Source: Georgenia yuyongxinii (GTDB lineage Bacteria; Actinomycetota; Actinomycetes; Actinomycetales; Actinomycetaceae). Taken from it: a stretch of 64,000 nt of DNA. Below are positions 47,744 through 56,658 of the stretch, in pieces. Position numbers and translations under genes: made by a program. The first letter of the stretch is position 1, and each line of letters starts with the position of its first letter. The DNA is taken from assembly GCF_006352065.1 (NCBI RefSeq), contig NZ_CP040915.1, forward strand, positions 1,674,001-1,738,000, read 5' to 3'. The notes below the pieces were generated by a model that saw only the letters and a program-made list of their open reading frames with translations, was not told the DNA's origin and ran no database searches.

Positions 47744-49033
47744 TCAGCCGCGCACCGTCAGTGTCGCGAGCTCAGCCACCAGGCCCAGCAGCTCGTCGCC
47801 GAGCCCGTCGTTCGTCATGACGACCACGACGACGCCGTCCACCGGTTGGCAGTACGCCCAGGCTCGCGCCAGGGGCAGGGTGTCCGCGTAGCCGACCGCC
47901 GGGACGTCGGCGACCTCGGAGAGGTCCATCAGGCCGAGGCCGTAGCTGCGCAGCGTCCGAGCACCCTCCGCGGGGAACGCGGCCATCTCGGACAGGGAGG
48001 TCCGCGAGACCACCCGCCCCCCGCCCAGCTGCTGCCACCAGCGTGCGAGGCCGGCCGGGTCGCCCGCCAGCGCCCGGGCACCGCCGAGCGCGGACACCAC
48101 CGCCTGGGAGGGGAGCGGCCCGCCGGACGGTGCCGCGTCGACGTCACGCGCCGACGGCCCGGTCACGACCTCGTCGGGCTGCACCGCGAGACCCCCGAGC
48201 GCGGGGTCCGCGAGCACACCGCCGCGCAGGACCGCGGCGAGGGGGCGGCCGGTGACGTGCTCGAGCAGCTTCCCGAGCAGCACGTAGTTCGTCCCGGAGT
48301 ACGCCACGTCCTGACCGGGCCGACGGCGGGTCTGCGCCGGCGTCGCTGCCCTGAGCAGGTCGGCCGGTTCCCACGTGCGCGCCGGCTCGGCCCGTAGCTC
48401 GGCCGTGTACCAGGCTTTGTCCACGTCACGCAGGCCGCTGCGCATGCCGAGCAGCTCCCGGACGGTCGCCTCACCGACGGCGCCCGCCAGGGTCCCCGGC
48501 AGGTGCGCACGGGCGGGGTCGTCGAGACCGAGCACCCCGTCCTCGACGAGCCGCATCACCTGGGCAGCGACCACGGGTTGGGTCAGCCGCCCGGCGGCGA
48601 ACACGTGCCGCGGGGTCAGCGCGACGCCGTCGCCCGCGCTGCCGGACGCCCCGCTCCAGCGGCCGTGCGGCGAGATGACGGCGGCGCTGATGCCGCCGTC
48701 GAAGCGGGCGGCGATCCCCTCGGTGGATCGCGGTGCCGCGGCCCGGTCGACGGCGCGCTGGAGCGCGCGGGCCAGCGGGGCCGGCACCGGGCCGTCCGGG
48801 GCGCGGGCGAGCGGCGCGGTCGTGAACGGCAGCGGGAAGAGGGTCACGACGTCGGCCGGATCCGGTGCCGGGGGCACGCTGGACCGGACAGGCGTGGGCG
48901 CGGAGCGGCGGGCGACCGGCGCGGCGGCGGCCGGCGCGCTCGCCTGGTCTGCCCCGTCCGGCGGGCCGGGCGCGCACGCCCCACCGAGCGCGACGGCCAG
49001 GGCGATGACGAGGACGCCCCGGAGTGCGCGCAC
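47744..49033 (-). CDS. Lipoprotein, serine beta-lactamase-like pseudoenzyme
   Basis: A 429-residue protein of the beta-lactamase/D-alanyl-D-alanine carboxypeptidase fold (class C-like). The N-terminus is a signal peptide with a lipobox-like LGGAC (Cys20), then a Pro/Ala-rich linker to about residue 95. Where the family has the catalytic SxxK (as in FxxxSVTK), this protein reads FAAGRLTQ (about 144-151), so both Ser and Lys are gone; the second motif YxN reads YSG in AYSGTNYVLLGKLLEHVTG. The fold appears kept (the region from MRLVEDGVLGLDDP onward is well preserved), so it probably binds rather than cuts. GTG start; 15 bp after the transglutaminase gene on the same strand, so it is the last gene of that operon. 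Confidence 0.85.
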   Translation of the reverse strand: MRALRGVLVIALAVALGGACAPGPPDGADQASAPAAAAPVARRSAPTPVRSSVPPAPDPADVVTLFPLPFTTAPLARAPDGPVPAPLARALQRAVDRAAAPRSTEGIAARFDGGISAAVISPHGRWSGASGSAGDGVALTPRHVFAAGRLTQPVVAAQVMRLVEDGVLGLDDPARAHLPGTLAGAVGEATVRELLGMRSGLRDVDKAWYTAELRAEPARTWEPADLLRAATPAQTRRRPGQDVAYSGTNYVLLGKLLEHVTGRPLAAVLRGGVLADPALGGLAVQPDEVVTGPSARDVDAAPSGGPLPSQAVVSALGGARALAGDPAGLARWWQQLGGGRVVSRTSLSEMAAFPAEGARTLRSYGLGLMDLSEVADVPAVGYADTLPLARAWAYCQPVDGVVVVVMTNDGLGDELLGLVAELATLTVRG

Positions 49034-49048
49034 GGTGGCCCACCGGTC

Positions 49049-51262
49049 CTAACGCCGTCGTGCGCGCGGCGAGAGGAACACGCCGCGCAGCGCACCGGCC
49101 CGGCGCGAGGGCCACAGCCGCACCCGGGCCCGTGCACGCCACGGCGCGGCCCGGCGCACCTGGTCGACGACGGCGCGCACGTCCGCGCCCACGTCGCCCG
49201 CCGCGGCACCACCGGGGTGGTACCGCGACCGCTCGACCGTGGCGACCACCCGGCCCAGCGCCCCGGAGGCCGTCCCCACCGTCGGCCCGTACTGCCCACC
49301 GGCCTGCCGCGGCGTGGCCGACGCCGCCAGGGCGGGCACGCCCAGGTCACCGAGGTCGGCGACCAGACGCCGCCACTCCCGTTCGATCCGGTCGGCGTCC
49401 GGCTCAACCGGCCGGCGCCGCCGGTGCAGGACGGCGGCCGCGACCACGGCGCCGGCCCCCACCACCGCCACCCCGAAGCCCAGGGCCGCGGTGCTGCCGG
49501 CAGCCCGCGCCGCGGCTTCGGTCGGCGCCGCCGCAGCGTCCGGGACGGTCTCGGTGGGCGGTGCCGTGGCGCGCGAGCCGGGCACCGGCCCCGGGTCGTC
49601 CCCGCCGGCCGGCACGTAATACAGCGGCACGTCGCCCCCCACCCCGGGGGTCGGCTCGAAGCGGGTCCAGCCCAGCCCGTTGATGTACAGCTCGGGCCAC
49701 GCGTGAGAGTCGGCGAGCACCACGGTGTGCACGCCGTCGCTCCCCACGTCGCCGATCGCGAACCCGACGGCGAGCCGTGCGGGGATGTCGAGCGCCCGCG
49801 CGAGCATGACCATCGCCGTCGCGAACTGGACGCAGTAGCCCTGCCGGGAGTCCAGGAAGCTCGTGAGCGGATCGGGGTTGCCAGGTCCGGGGTCGGCGAG
49901 CTCGCGCGAGTACGTGTACGCCGGGCTGCGCAGGTGCTGCTGGATCGCCATGGCGCGGTCCACCTGGTTCGTCGCGTCCCCGGCCAGGTCCGTGGCGAGC
50001 TTCGTGACCCGGTCGCGGGCCTCCTCGTCGACGGCGAGGAGGTCGGGGCCGACCTCGCTGGGGGCGCCGGGCCGGCCCACACCGGCCGGCAGCGTGCTGC
50101 CGTACGCGTAGTACGTCGCGGTGTACGTGGTGACCGGGTCCTGCACGCGGGCGACCCCGAGGGAGTCGACGCCCCAGCCGGCCGGGACGTCCGCACCGGC
50201 CAGCGGTTCCGGCAGCGCGAGGCGGGGCCGGGGCAGCGCGTTGCGGGTCACCTCGAGCGTGTGCTCCTCGGCGCCGGCGGGTGGTGGCGTCGGGGCGAAC
50301 TCGTCGACCCCGCGCGTTGGGCCGACGAGCCACCGACCGTCGACGAAGCGCGTGCTGCCGGCCACCTTCAGCGGCGGCGGCTCGGCCTCGTCGGCGTGGA
50401 CCCGCAGGATCGGAGCCTGGCTCCGGTCGGGCAGGTCGGCCGCGAGGTCCAGCGAGCCGGTGAAGGTCCCGCCCGTGGCCGCGGCGACCGCCGTGGGTGT
50501 GCTCCGCGGGACTTGGGGCGCCAGGAGTGGCACGGCCGTCGCGGCTACGGTCACCGCACCGGCCAGCCACACCGCACCCATGCGGCCACGGCCCCGGGAG
50601 ACAGGCGCCTCGCCCGGCCGGCTGGTCCCGTGGCCGAGCATGAGCAGCCACGCGGCGGCTGGGGCGAGGAAGAACGCCGCGGGCAGCGGGCCGCCGTCGT
50701 TGGGGGCCGCGGCCAGGCACACCACCGCCAGCGGCACTCCCGCGAGCGCGGGGGACTCGTACGAGACCGCGACGGCGTGGACGGCGATGGCGAGACCGAT
50801 GAGCGCGGCGATGAGGAGCAGGACGACGCCGTCCGTCGCAGCCAGGGGGGCGACGTGCCGGCGGGCTGTCCAGGCCCCGTCCTCGAGGAGGCGGGCCGCC
50901 GCGGACATCGCGGAAGGCCGGGGCAGACCGAGCCAGGTGTGGTCGGGCAGGAGCAGCCAGCACGTGACGAGGGCCGCGGCGGCCGCCTGGGCACCCGCCG
51001 TCGGGGCGGCCCCCCACGCTCTGGAGCGCCCGATCGACCCCGCCGCCACGACGGCGACCGCCGCCGCGACGAACGGGCCGATCCAGCGGGGGTCGGCCAC
51101 CACGCGGAGCAGGGACCAGCCCGCCGCCACCGTGGCGAGACCGGCGAGAGCGGGGTCCACCACGTGGCGCAGCCGTGGCAACGCGGCGCCGGGCCGCGGC
51201 GGCCGCGGCGGCCGCGGCGGCCGCGGTGGCCGCGGCGGCCGCGGCTGACGTGCGGCCGTCAC
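49049..51262 (-). CDS. Membrane-bound transglutaminase-like protein (TgpA-type, DUF3488)
   Basis: A 737-residue protein. After an N-terminal tail with six RPP repeats (about residues 6-24), there are about six membrane helices (35-230), an extracytoplasmic part with the transglutaminase-like cysteine protease core (QGYCVQFATAMVMLAR, Cys about 479; VLADSHAWPELY, His about 515; Asp/Glu in WTRFEPTPG), one more helix (about 580-605) and a cytoplasmic tail. Such proteins are found with DUF58 and MoxR genes. Function in actinobacteria is unknown; a role in cell-surface protein processing or crosslinking is often supposed. The GTG at 51262 overlaps the DUF58 stop (GTGA). Confidence 0.9.
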   Translation of the reverse strand: MTAARQPRPPRPPRPPRPPRPPRPGAALPRLRHVVDPALAGLATVAAGWSLLRVVADPRWIGPFVAAAVAVVAAGSIGRSRAWGAAPTAGAQAAAAALVTCWLLLPDHTWLGLPRPSAMSAAARLLEDGAWTARRHVAPLAATDGVVLLLIAALIGLAIAVHAVAVSYESPALAGVPLAVVCLAAAPNDGGPLPAAFFLAPAAAWLLMLGHGTSRPGEAPVSRGRGRMGAVWLAGAVTVAATAVPLLAPQVPRSTPTAVAAATGGTFTGSLDLAADLPDRSQAPILRVHADEAEPPPLKVAGSTRFVDGRWLVGPTRGVDEFAPTPPPAGAEEHTLEVTRNALPRPRLALPEPLAGADVPAGWGVDSLGVARVQDPVTTYTATYYAYGSTLPAGVGRPGAPSEVGPDLLAVDEEARDRVTKLATDLAGDATNQVDRAMAIQQHLRSPAYTYSRELADPGPGNPDPLTSFLDSRQGYCVQFATAMVMLARALDIPARLAVGFAIGDVGSDGVHTVVLADSHAWPELYINGLGWTRFEPTPGVGGDVPLYYVPAGGDDPGPVPGSRATAPPTETVPDAAAAPTEAAARAAGSTAALGFGVAVVGAGAVVAAAVLHRRRRPVEPDADRIEREWRRLVADLGDLGVPALAASATPRQAGGQYGPTVGTASGALGRVVATVERSRYHPGGAAAGDVGADVRAVVDQVRRAAPWRARARVRLWPSRRAGALRGVFLSPRARRR

Positions 51263-52578
51263 CGCCGGCTCCAGCCGGCCGGGACAGGACCGGGGACGGC
51301 GGCGTGATGCCAGGCCGCCCGTACGGTCGTGCCGGCCCGCACCTCGACGCATCGCCATCCCGGTGTGCGCGGGAGCCCGGGGAGCGGGGCGGGCGCTGCC
51401 GGTACCGGGCCGCCGTACGAGAGGCGGCCTGCGCCGTCGAACGTCCTGGTCCGCAGGACGAGAAGCACATCGTCCCCGGCGCGCGAGCGGGTGCCCGCGC
51501 CCGCGAGGAACAGCGCCAGGTCCCGGTCGGGCACGACGGCCACGGTCGTGCCCCCACCGGCGCGGCCCAGGACGGGGAGGAGGCCGCCGAGGTCGTCGTC
51601 GACGAGGTCCGCGACGGCCAGGTACCGCAGCACCGTGGCGAGCACGAGCGGCCGGTCGGCGACGTCGTCGCGCACCGTCTCCGCCGTGACGAGGTGAAGA
51701 CCGCAGCCGTGCGTGGCCAGGGCGGTCGCGACGGACGCGAGCGCGGTGACCGCCCACTCGAAGGACGAGGTCGGGCCTGTGCCGCGGTGGGCCGACCATG
51801 ACGCGTCCAGGAGCAGCCGGGCCCGCGGCCCGACCGGGTGGTCCTCCTGGCGCACGATGAGATGGCCGTGGTGGGCGGAGGCGGGCCAGTGGACGCGCCG
51901 CAGGTCGTCGCCGACGCGGAAGGGACGGGTGGCGACGTCGTTCTCCCCGGCGGTGGGTGAGGGGAGGGACCGGGCACCAGCCCCCGCCAGCCCGGTCTCC
52001 CCGGGCAAGGCCTCCACCCGCGGCAGGACCACGATGTCGGTGGCCGGCAGCAGCTCGAGGTCGGTCCGGGTCAGACCGAACGGGTCCGAGCGGTGCAGCA
52101 CCAGCGGGCCGAGGGTGTGCCGGCCGCGGGCCGTGCCGCGCACCAGGTACGCGTGGGAGCTCCACGTGCCCGGCTCGGTCGTGGGCAGGACAAGGGGGTG
52201 CGAGCCGCCCAGGGCCGGGGAGAGGTGCTCGACGGCGGCCGCGGGCGGCGCGGTCCGCCACCCTGGGTTGGTGATCCGGAGCTCGACCTGGGCCGCCCCG
52301 TCGTGCGGGAGCAGGGGCATGGAGACGGCGCGGTGGGCGGCGAGGGACGGTGTGCGGCGGCCCGTGAGCACCAGCGCGGCGGGCAGGAGAAAGAGCAGCA
52401 GGCCGATGCGGGTGACGTCCGGGACCTCGACCACCAGGCCCACGACGACGGTGGCACCGCCGGCGATGGTGAACGCCCGGCCGCGGGCGGTCAGGTGCGA
52501 GGTGGCCATCGCCGCCCATGGCCGCAGGCCCGCCCGAAGGAGCGGACGGGGGGTACGGACCGCGGCTGGAGGCGTCAT
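51259..52578 (-). CDS. DUF58 domain protein (von Willebrand A-like), membrane-anchored
   Basis: 439 residues. Two hydrophobic helices near the N-terminus (about 33-75), then a DUF58 domain: LGPLVLHRSDPFGLTR (about 157-172), and the conserved DDLRRVHWPASAHHG (about 234-248) followed by LLLDASW (MIDAS-like Asp, about 268-274). The canonical context is MoxR-DUF58-transglutaminase; here the MoxR ATPase gene is absent and the LuxR regulator gene lies upstream instead. ATG 52578 is chosen; ATG 52510 would leave out 23 residues. The promoter region carries two TGTAAGGGGT-type boxes. Confidence 0.88.
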   Translation of the reverse strand: MTPPAAVRTPRPLLRAGLRPWAAMATSHLTARGRAFTIAGGATVVVGLVVEVPDVTRIGLLLFLLPAALVLTGRRTPSLAAHRAVSMPLLPHDGAAQVELRITNPGWRTAPPAAAVEHLSPALGGSHPLVLPTTEPGTWSSHAYLVRGTARGRHTLGPLVLHRSDPFGLTRTDLELLPATDIVVLPRVEALPGETGLAGAGARSLPSPTAGENDVATRPFRVGDDLRRVHWPASAHHGHLIVRQEDHPVGPRARLLLDASWSAHRGTGPTSSFEWAVTALASVATALATHGCGLHLVTAETVRDDVADRPLVLATVLRYLAVADLVDDDLGGLLPVLGRAGGGTTVAVVPDRDLALFLAGAGTRSRAGDDVLLVLRTRTFDGAGRLSYGGPVPAAPAPLPGLPRTPGWRCVEVRAGTTVRAAWHHAAVPGPVPAGWSRR

Positions 52579-52620
52579 GACGGGCCATTTCGACGGCGTG
52601 GTCGAAGCGTCCCCCGCCGG

Positions 52621-52656
52621 ACCCCTTACAGGCATCGCCTGAGGACCCTTACACGC
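52621..52656 (-). promoter_or_regulatory. Two direct TGTAAGGGGT-type boxes before the DUF58 operon
   Basis: On the minus strand: GTGTAAGGGT (52654-52645) and CTGTAAGGGGT (52631-52621), with equal bases 23 bp apart. The nearer box ends 43 bp before the ATG at 52578. The same pair with the same spacing precedes the secreted-protein gene at 55878; the regulator gene lies between the two. Confidence 0.65.
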
Positions 52657-52685
52657 GCTCGATAGGCACTCAGGCACCGCTTTGT

Positions 52686-55600
52686 TCAGCCGGGCGGGCC
52701 GCGTCCGGGCCGCCGCGCCCGTTCCGGGCCCGGTCGCTCGGGGCCCGGCCGTTCCGGGCCCGACCGTCCCGCCTCGTCCGACGGCTGTCCCGGATGTTCT
52801 GGCCCGGCTTGTCCCGCCTGCTCCGAGCCGGGCCGCTCCGCACGTTGCGCGAGCCGGGCCAGCTCCAGCCGGCTGGCCGTCCCCGTCTTCTGCAGCAGGT
52901 GGGAGATGTGCACGCTGACCGTCTTCTCACTGATGGACAGGGCACGCGCGATCTCGCCGTAGGTCCGTCCGGCGACCACGAGACCGAGCACCTCCTGCTC
53001 GCGCGCCGTGATGCCGGCCAGCGCCGAGAACGCGTGGCCCGCGCTCGCCGGCTTGCCGTCCGTGTCCCGGCTCGGGCCGGGGATGGCCGAGAGGCTGATC
53101 CGGGCGGTGCGCGCCAGGTCTTCCAGCTCGGTCAGCAGCGGCACGGCGCGCAGGTCCGAGGCCATCTCGTGGGCGCGCCGCAACCACGCCGTCCCGCGGG
53201 CCCGGCCCCGCCGGTCGGTCAGGTACGCCTCGGCCGCCCGGCACGCGGCGTAGGCGGCGTCCCAGGGCAGCGACACCGCGGCGCACCGGTCTGCCACCTC
53301 CGCCCACGCGGGACCGGCGCCGGGGTCGGCCTGGGCACGCAGCCACTCGACGTCGTACATCGCCTGCAGCGCGGCGAGCTGTTCCGCGTACCAGGGCGGG
53401 GCGGACCCGCCGTCCTGCAGGACGGCGGGGTGCGCCCGGCGCAGCTCGCGCAGCCGGTCGAAGGTCTCGGTCAGCGCGGTGCCGTGGTCCCGGTGCTCCT
53501 GGGCCAGGTCGGCCAGCGCCCGGGCCGCCAGCGGGAGGAGCCACTCGGCGCGGGTGGGCGGCGGGCCCGGCGTGCTCACCCCGGTCAGTGCCGCGGCGAC
53601 GGCGCCCTCGAGGTCGCCCGCCGCCAGGGCGACCTCGGCCCGGGAGGCGTCGAACTCGAACGCGAGGAACTCGGACCGTTCCTCGTAGAGCTCCTCGGCC
53701 CGGTGCAGGTGACCCTGGGCCTCGGGCAGCCGGCCCTGACGGGTGGCGAGGAGCGCGGCGGTGAGGCGGGCGGTGACCTCGCCCATGGGACCGGGGGAGG
53801 ACCCGAGCGCCACGCGCAGGTTCTCCTGGCACTCCCGCCAGCGCCCCACCGTCAGCAGCGAGGAGGCCTCCGCCGCGCACAAGAACCCGACGTAGGTGTG
53901 CGGGGCGCCGAGCGCCGCGAGCTGCCGGCGCCGGGCACGCAGGGGCACGGTGTAGGCGGGTTCGGACCCGGCGGCCAGGGCGTTGGCCTCCCACAGGGCC
54001 ACGTGGCTGAACGCCCACCAGTCCTGCGCGTCGACCGCGGCGTCGATGGCCTCGTCGGCCCAGTCGGGGGCCGGGCGACCACCGCCCCACATGGTGCGGG
54101 CCATGGACCGGGCGGCGAGGGCGTAGGGCAGGGCGCGCCGGTCGTCGGCGACGCGGGCCGCCTCGACCGCCGCCTCGGCGTGGGCGTCGCCTGCGGGGTC
54201 GTCGTGCCAGATCTCCGCGTGGGCCAGCTCGGCGAGGGCGTAGGCGTACTGCCAGCTGTGCGGCCACGGGGCGGCGAGGCGGACGGCCTCGCGCACGTCG
54301 TCCAGGCCGGCGAACTTCCGGCCGGTGGAGTGGCGCAGGTTCATGCGTCGCACGCGCAGCGCGGCGGCCTCCAGCGGGTCGTCCAGCGGCTCGGCGAGCA
54401 GCTGGTCCACCGCGGTGAGCTCCTCCTCCTGCCGGCCGACCCGCTCGGCCGCCCTCCGGACCTGCTGGAGCAGCTCGACGCGTGACTCCGGCGGGTCGTG
54501 GACACGGCGGTGGAGCACGACGGCACGGCGCAGCAGCCGCAGCATCTCGGCGGTGCCGTGGGCGTCCGCGGCGGCCCGGGCCGCGCGTAACGCCCAGCGA
54601 TAGGCGAGCTCGTCGTTCCCGGCGCGGAAGTGATGGTCGGCGACGGCGGCCACCGCCCGCACGCCGTGGGACGCCGTCCGGGGCTCGAGCGCCGTCGCGA
54701 AGGCCGTGTGCCAGGCGCGGCGCTCCTCCGGCAGCACCCCGCTCTCGAGCACCTCGGCCTGCAGCGGGTGCCGGAACCAGTACGCGCCGCTGGCATGCAC
54801 CTCGAGCAGCCCCGCCGCGACGGCCTCGTGGAGGAGGGGGACGACGTCGTCCGGCAGTCCCACCGCGGCGCTGACGGTGCTCAGCACGGCCGCGGGCACC
54901 GGCGCGGCGCCGACCGCGAGCAGCCGGGTGAGCTCGCGGGCGGCCGGGGTCATGTCGTGCCAGGGCTGGAGCACCGCCTCGCGCAACGTGGTCGGGAGCT
55001 CGGCCGGCAGCCGGTGAGCGTCGAGGGGGAGGTGCTCGACGATCAGGCGGGTGAGGTACGCGTTGCCGCGCGTGTGCGAGTAGACGTCGTCGACCAGCGA
55101 CTCCCGGGCTGGGCCGCCCAGGATGGCGGCCATCTGGTTCGCGGTGCCGAGCCGGTCGAGCGGGCCGACCGGTGTCTGGGAGAAGCGCGGCATCCGGGCC
55201 GAGTCGGCCAGCCAGCGGTGCAGCGGGTGCCCGTCCCGCAGAAGCGTGAGGTCGCGGGAGGCGAGGAGCACCGCCAGCGGGCGCTCCGGCGGGCCGGCCA
55301 GCACGTAGGTGAGCAGGTCGAGGGTGCTCTGGTCCGCCCAGTGGAGGTCGTCGACGGCGAGCAGCACGGGCCGGCGTGCGCACAGCCGGTCCAGCCAGGA
55401 GTCGAACTCGACCACGACGTGATCGGTGCCCTCGCCGGGCTGGGGCAGCGTCGGGATGGGCGCTCCGGTGGTGCTCGCCCAGCGGCGGACCGCGGCGGCG
55501 ATCGGCAGCAGGGGCACGGACAGCGAGGTCAGTGGCAGGCCGGCACCCATCATGATCTCGGCCCGGGACGAGGTGAGACGGCAGACCTCCGAGAGCAGTG

Positions 55601-55739
55601 CCGTCTTCCCAATACCCGGCGCGCCGACCAGCAGGCGCATCCCGGAGCGGCCGGCGGCGGCGTCGTCGACCACCTCGAGGAGCTGGGCCAGCTCGACGTC
55701 GCGCCCCGCCAGCACCGGGTACTCGGCACCGACACTCAC
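52686..55739 (-). CDS. LuxR-family regulator with ATPase domain (LAL / MalT-like)
   Basis: A 1017-residue signal-transducing ATPase. The N-terminal AAA-type module has Walker A LLVGAPGIGKTALL (about residues 35-48) and Walker B VLLAVDDLHWAD (about 128-139). A long TPR-like helical region (about 300-880) should sense a ligand or protein. The C-terminal LuxR DNA-binding domain is complete (ITAREQEVLGLVVAGRTYGEIARALSISEKTVSVHISHLLQKTG, beginning about residue 920). A Pro/Glu/Arg-rich tail with RPGPE repeats follows. GTG start at 55739. Proteins of this type often bind direct repeats (as MalT does), and paired direct boxes exist in both flanking promoters. Confidence 0.93.
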   Translation of the reverse strand: MSVGAEYPVLAGRDVELAQLLEVVDDAAAGRSGMRLLVGAPGIGKTALLSEVCRLTSSRAEIMMGAGLPLTSLSVPLLPIAAAVRRWASTTGAPIPTLPQPGEGTDHVVVEFDSWLDRLCARRPVLLAVDDLHWADQSTLDLLTYVLAGPPERPLAVLLASRDLTLLRDGHPLHRWLADSARMPRFSQTPVGPLDRLGTANQMAAILGGPARESLVDDVYSHTRGNAYLTRLIVEHLPLDAHRLPAELPTTLREAVLQPWHDMTPAARELTRLLAVGAAPVPAAVLSTVSAAVGLPDDVVPLLHEAVAAGLLEVHASGAYWFRHPLQAEVLESGVLPEERRAWHTAFATALEPRTASHGVRAVAAVADHHFRAGNDELAYRWALRAARAAADAHGTAEMLRLLRRAVVLHRRVHDPPESRVELLQQVRRAAERVGRQEEELTAVDQLLAEPLDDPLEAAALRVRRMNLRHSTGRKFAGLDDVREAVRLAAPWPHSWQYAYALAELAHAEIWHDDPAGDAHAEAAVEAARVADDRRALPYALAARSMARTMWGGGRPAPDWADEAIDAAVDAQDWWAFSHVALWEANALAAGSEPAYTVPLRARRRQLAALGAPHTYVGFLCAAEASSLLTVGRWRECQENLRVALGSSPGPMGEVTARLTAALLATRQGRLPEAQGHLHRAEELYEERSEFLAFEFDASRAEVALAAGDLEGAVAAALTGVSTPGPPPTRAEWLLPLAARALADLAQEHRDHGTALTETFDRLRELRRAHPAVLQDGGSAPPWYAEQLAALQAMYDVEWLRAQADPGAGPAWAEVADRCAAVSLPWDAAYAACRAAEAYLTDRRGRARGTAWLRRAHEMASDLRAVPLLTELEDLARTARISLSAIPGPSRDTDGKPASAGHAFSALAGITAREQEVLGLVVAGRTYGEIARALSISEKTVSVHISHLLQKTGTASRLELARLAQRAERPGSEQAGQAGPEHPGQPSDEAGRSGPERPGPERPGPERARRPGRGPPG

Positions 55740-55794
55740 CGGCTCAGTCTCGCACCGGCCCACGGCGGGCGATAGGCCGCGGCGGCCCCCCGAT

Positions 55795-55825
55795 CTAAGG
55801 GGTGACCCCCGATGCTTGTAAGGGT
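55795..55825 (+). promoter_or_regulatory. Two direct TGTAAGGGGT-type boxes before the secreted-protein gene
   Basis: CTAAGGGGT (55795-55803) and TGTAAGGGT (55817-55825); the TAAG words are 23 bp apart, the spacing also found at 52621-52656. They lie in the divergent gap between the LuxR gene and the small secreted-protein gene, in the orientation facing the latter, with 52 bp from the last box to its ATG. Confidence 0.6.
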
Positions 55826-55877
55826 GTGCGTTAGGGAGCGTGGGGCCCACGACCTCGTGCGCAGAAGGAAGATCACC

Positions 55878-56138
55878 ATGAACCAGCACCGTTCCCTCAC
55901 AAGGCTCGCGGCTGCGGCCGGCGCGGCGGCGCTGACCATGCTGGCTCTGGCGCCGGCGGCCAGTGCGGCGGACCCAGACGCCCACCTGGCCTCGACGACC
56001 CAGACGGTCTACGAGACTTACCAACAGTGCCCCATCACCCAGATCGGCGGCCAGCTGTTCCGTTGCGACGTGGCCACCGGCGGGGGAGTCCGGGCACCGG
56101 CGCACGTCCCGCAGGGCGCGCACAGCACCAACGGCTGA
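55878..56138 (+). CDS. Small secreted protein with two cysteines
   Basis: 86 residues. A typical Sec signal peptide (about residues 1-30: basic MNQHR, hydrophobic core, ASA cleavage site) leaves a mature peptide of about 56 residues, with a short QCPITQIGGQLFRCD segment whose two cysteines (about 49 and 62) could form a disulfide loop. ATG at 55878 follows AAGGAAG. I recognise no family. It is divergent from the LuxR-family regulator and shares paired boxes with the DUF58 operon. Confidence 0.8.
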   Translation: MNQHRSLTRLAAAAGAAALTMLALAPAASAADPDAHLASTTQTVYETYQQCPITQIGGQLFRCDVATGGGVRAPAHVPQGAHSTNG

Positions 56139-56415
56139 CAGGGCGACTGACCAACCTAGACGCCCGGGCCGGCGGCCGGCGGTAAGGGCAGGTGGCCCCG
56201 GCTACCTGCGCTGCCGTCCCGCCGGCCCGGTGCTGTGTCGTGTGTCGGCCCGCTCCGCGCGTGGGCGCGCCTCGGCGTCCGACCATCGCACCGCACGATC
56301 GCCGCAGGCTCGGCGACCGCGGCCGCTTCGGTGAGGTCACCGTCACAGCGAGGCGGATTCGGTAGCGCCGGGACCGCTGCGGTAGTGTTCCTCTCGGCCC
56401 GCTGAGCGGGTCGGA

Positions 56416-56489
<74 letters not shown>

Positions 56490-56658
56490 CAAAATTGGTG
56501 TATAACCGCAGGTCAGAGGCTCGTAGAGGGACTTTTCGGAGTCTCGCGGCGGGCCTCTTTTCACGCGTTGACATCAGGTTTGACATCAAACGGCGGGTTT
56601 CGGCTGCCGCGGCCGGCTCCGGCACGTCCAACGGCCGTGCCGCAGCGGTCACGGCGCG
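56490..56658. other. Putative attachment-site flank with TTGACATCA direct repeats
   Basis: Lower-GC stretch after the tRNA. GTTGACATCAGG (about 56568) and TTTGACATCAAA (about 56579) share a TTGACATCA-like word 11-12 bp apart, resembling accessory binding sites near phage attachment sites. No gene is seen. Confidence 0.35.
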
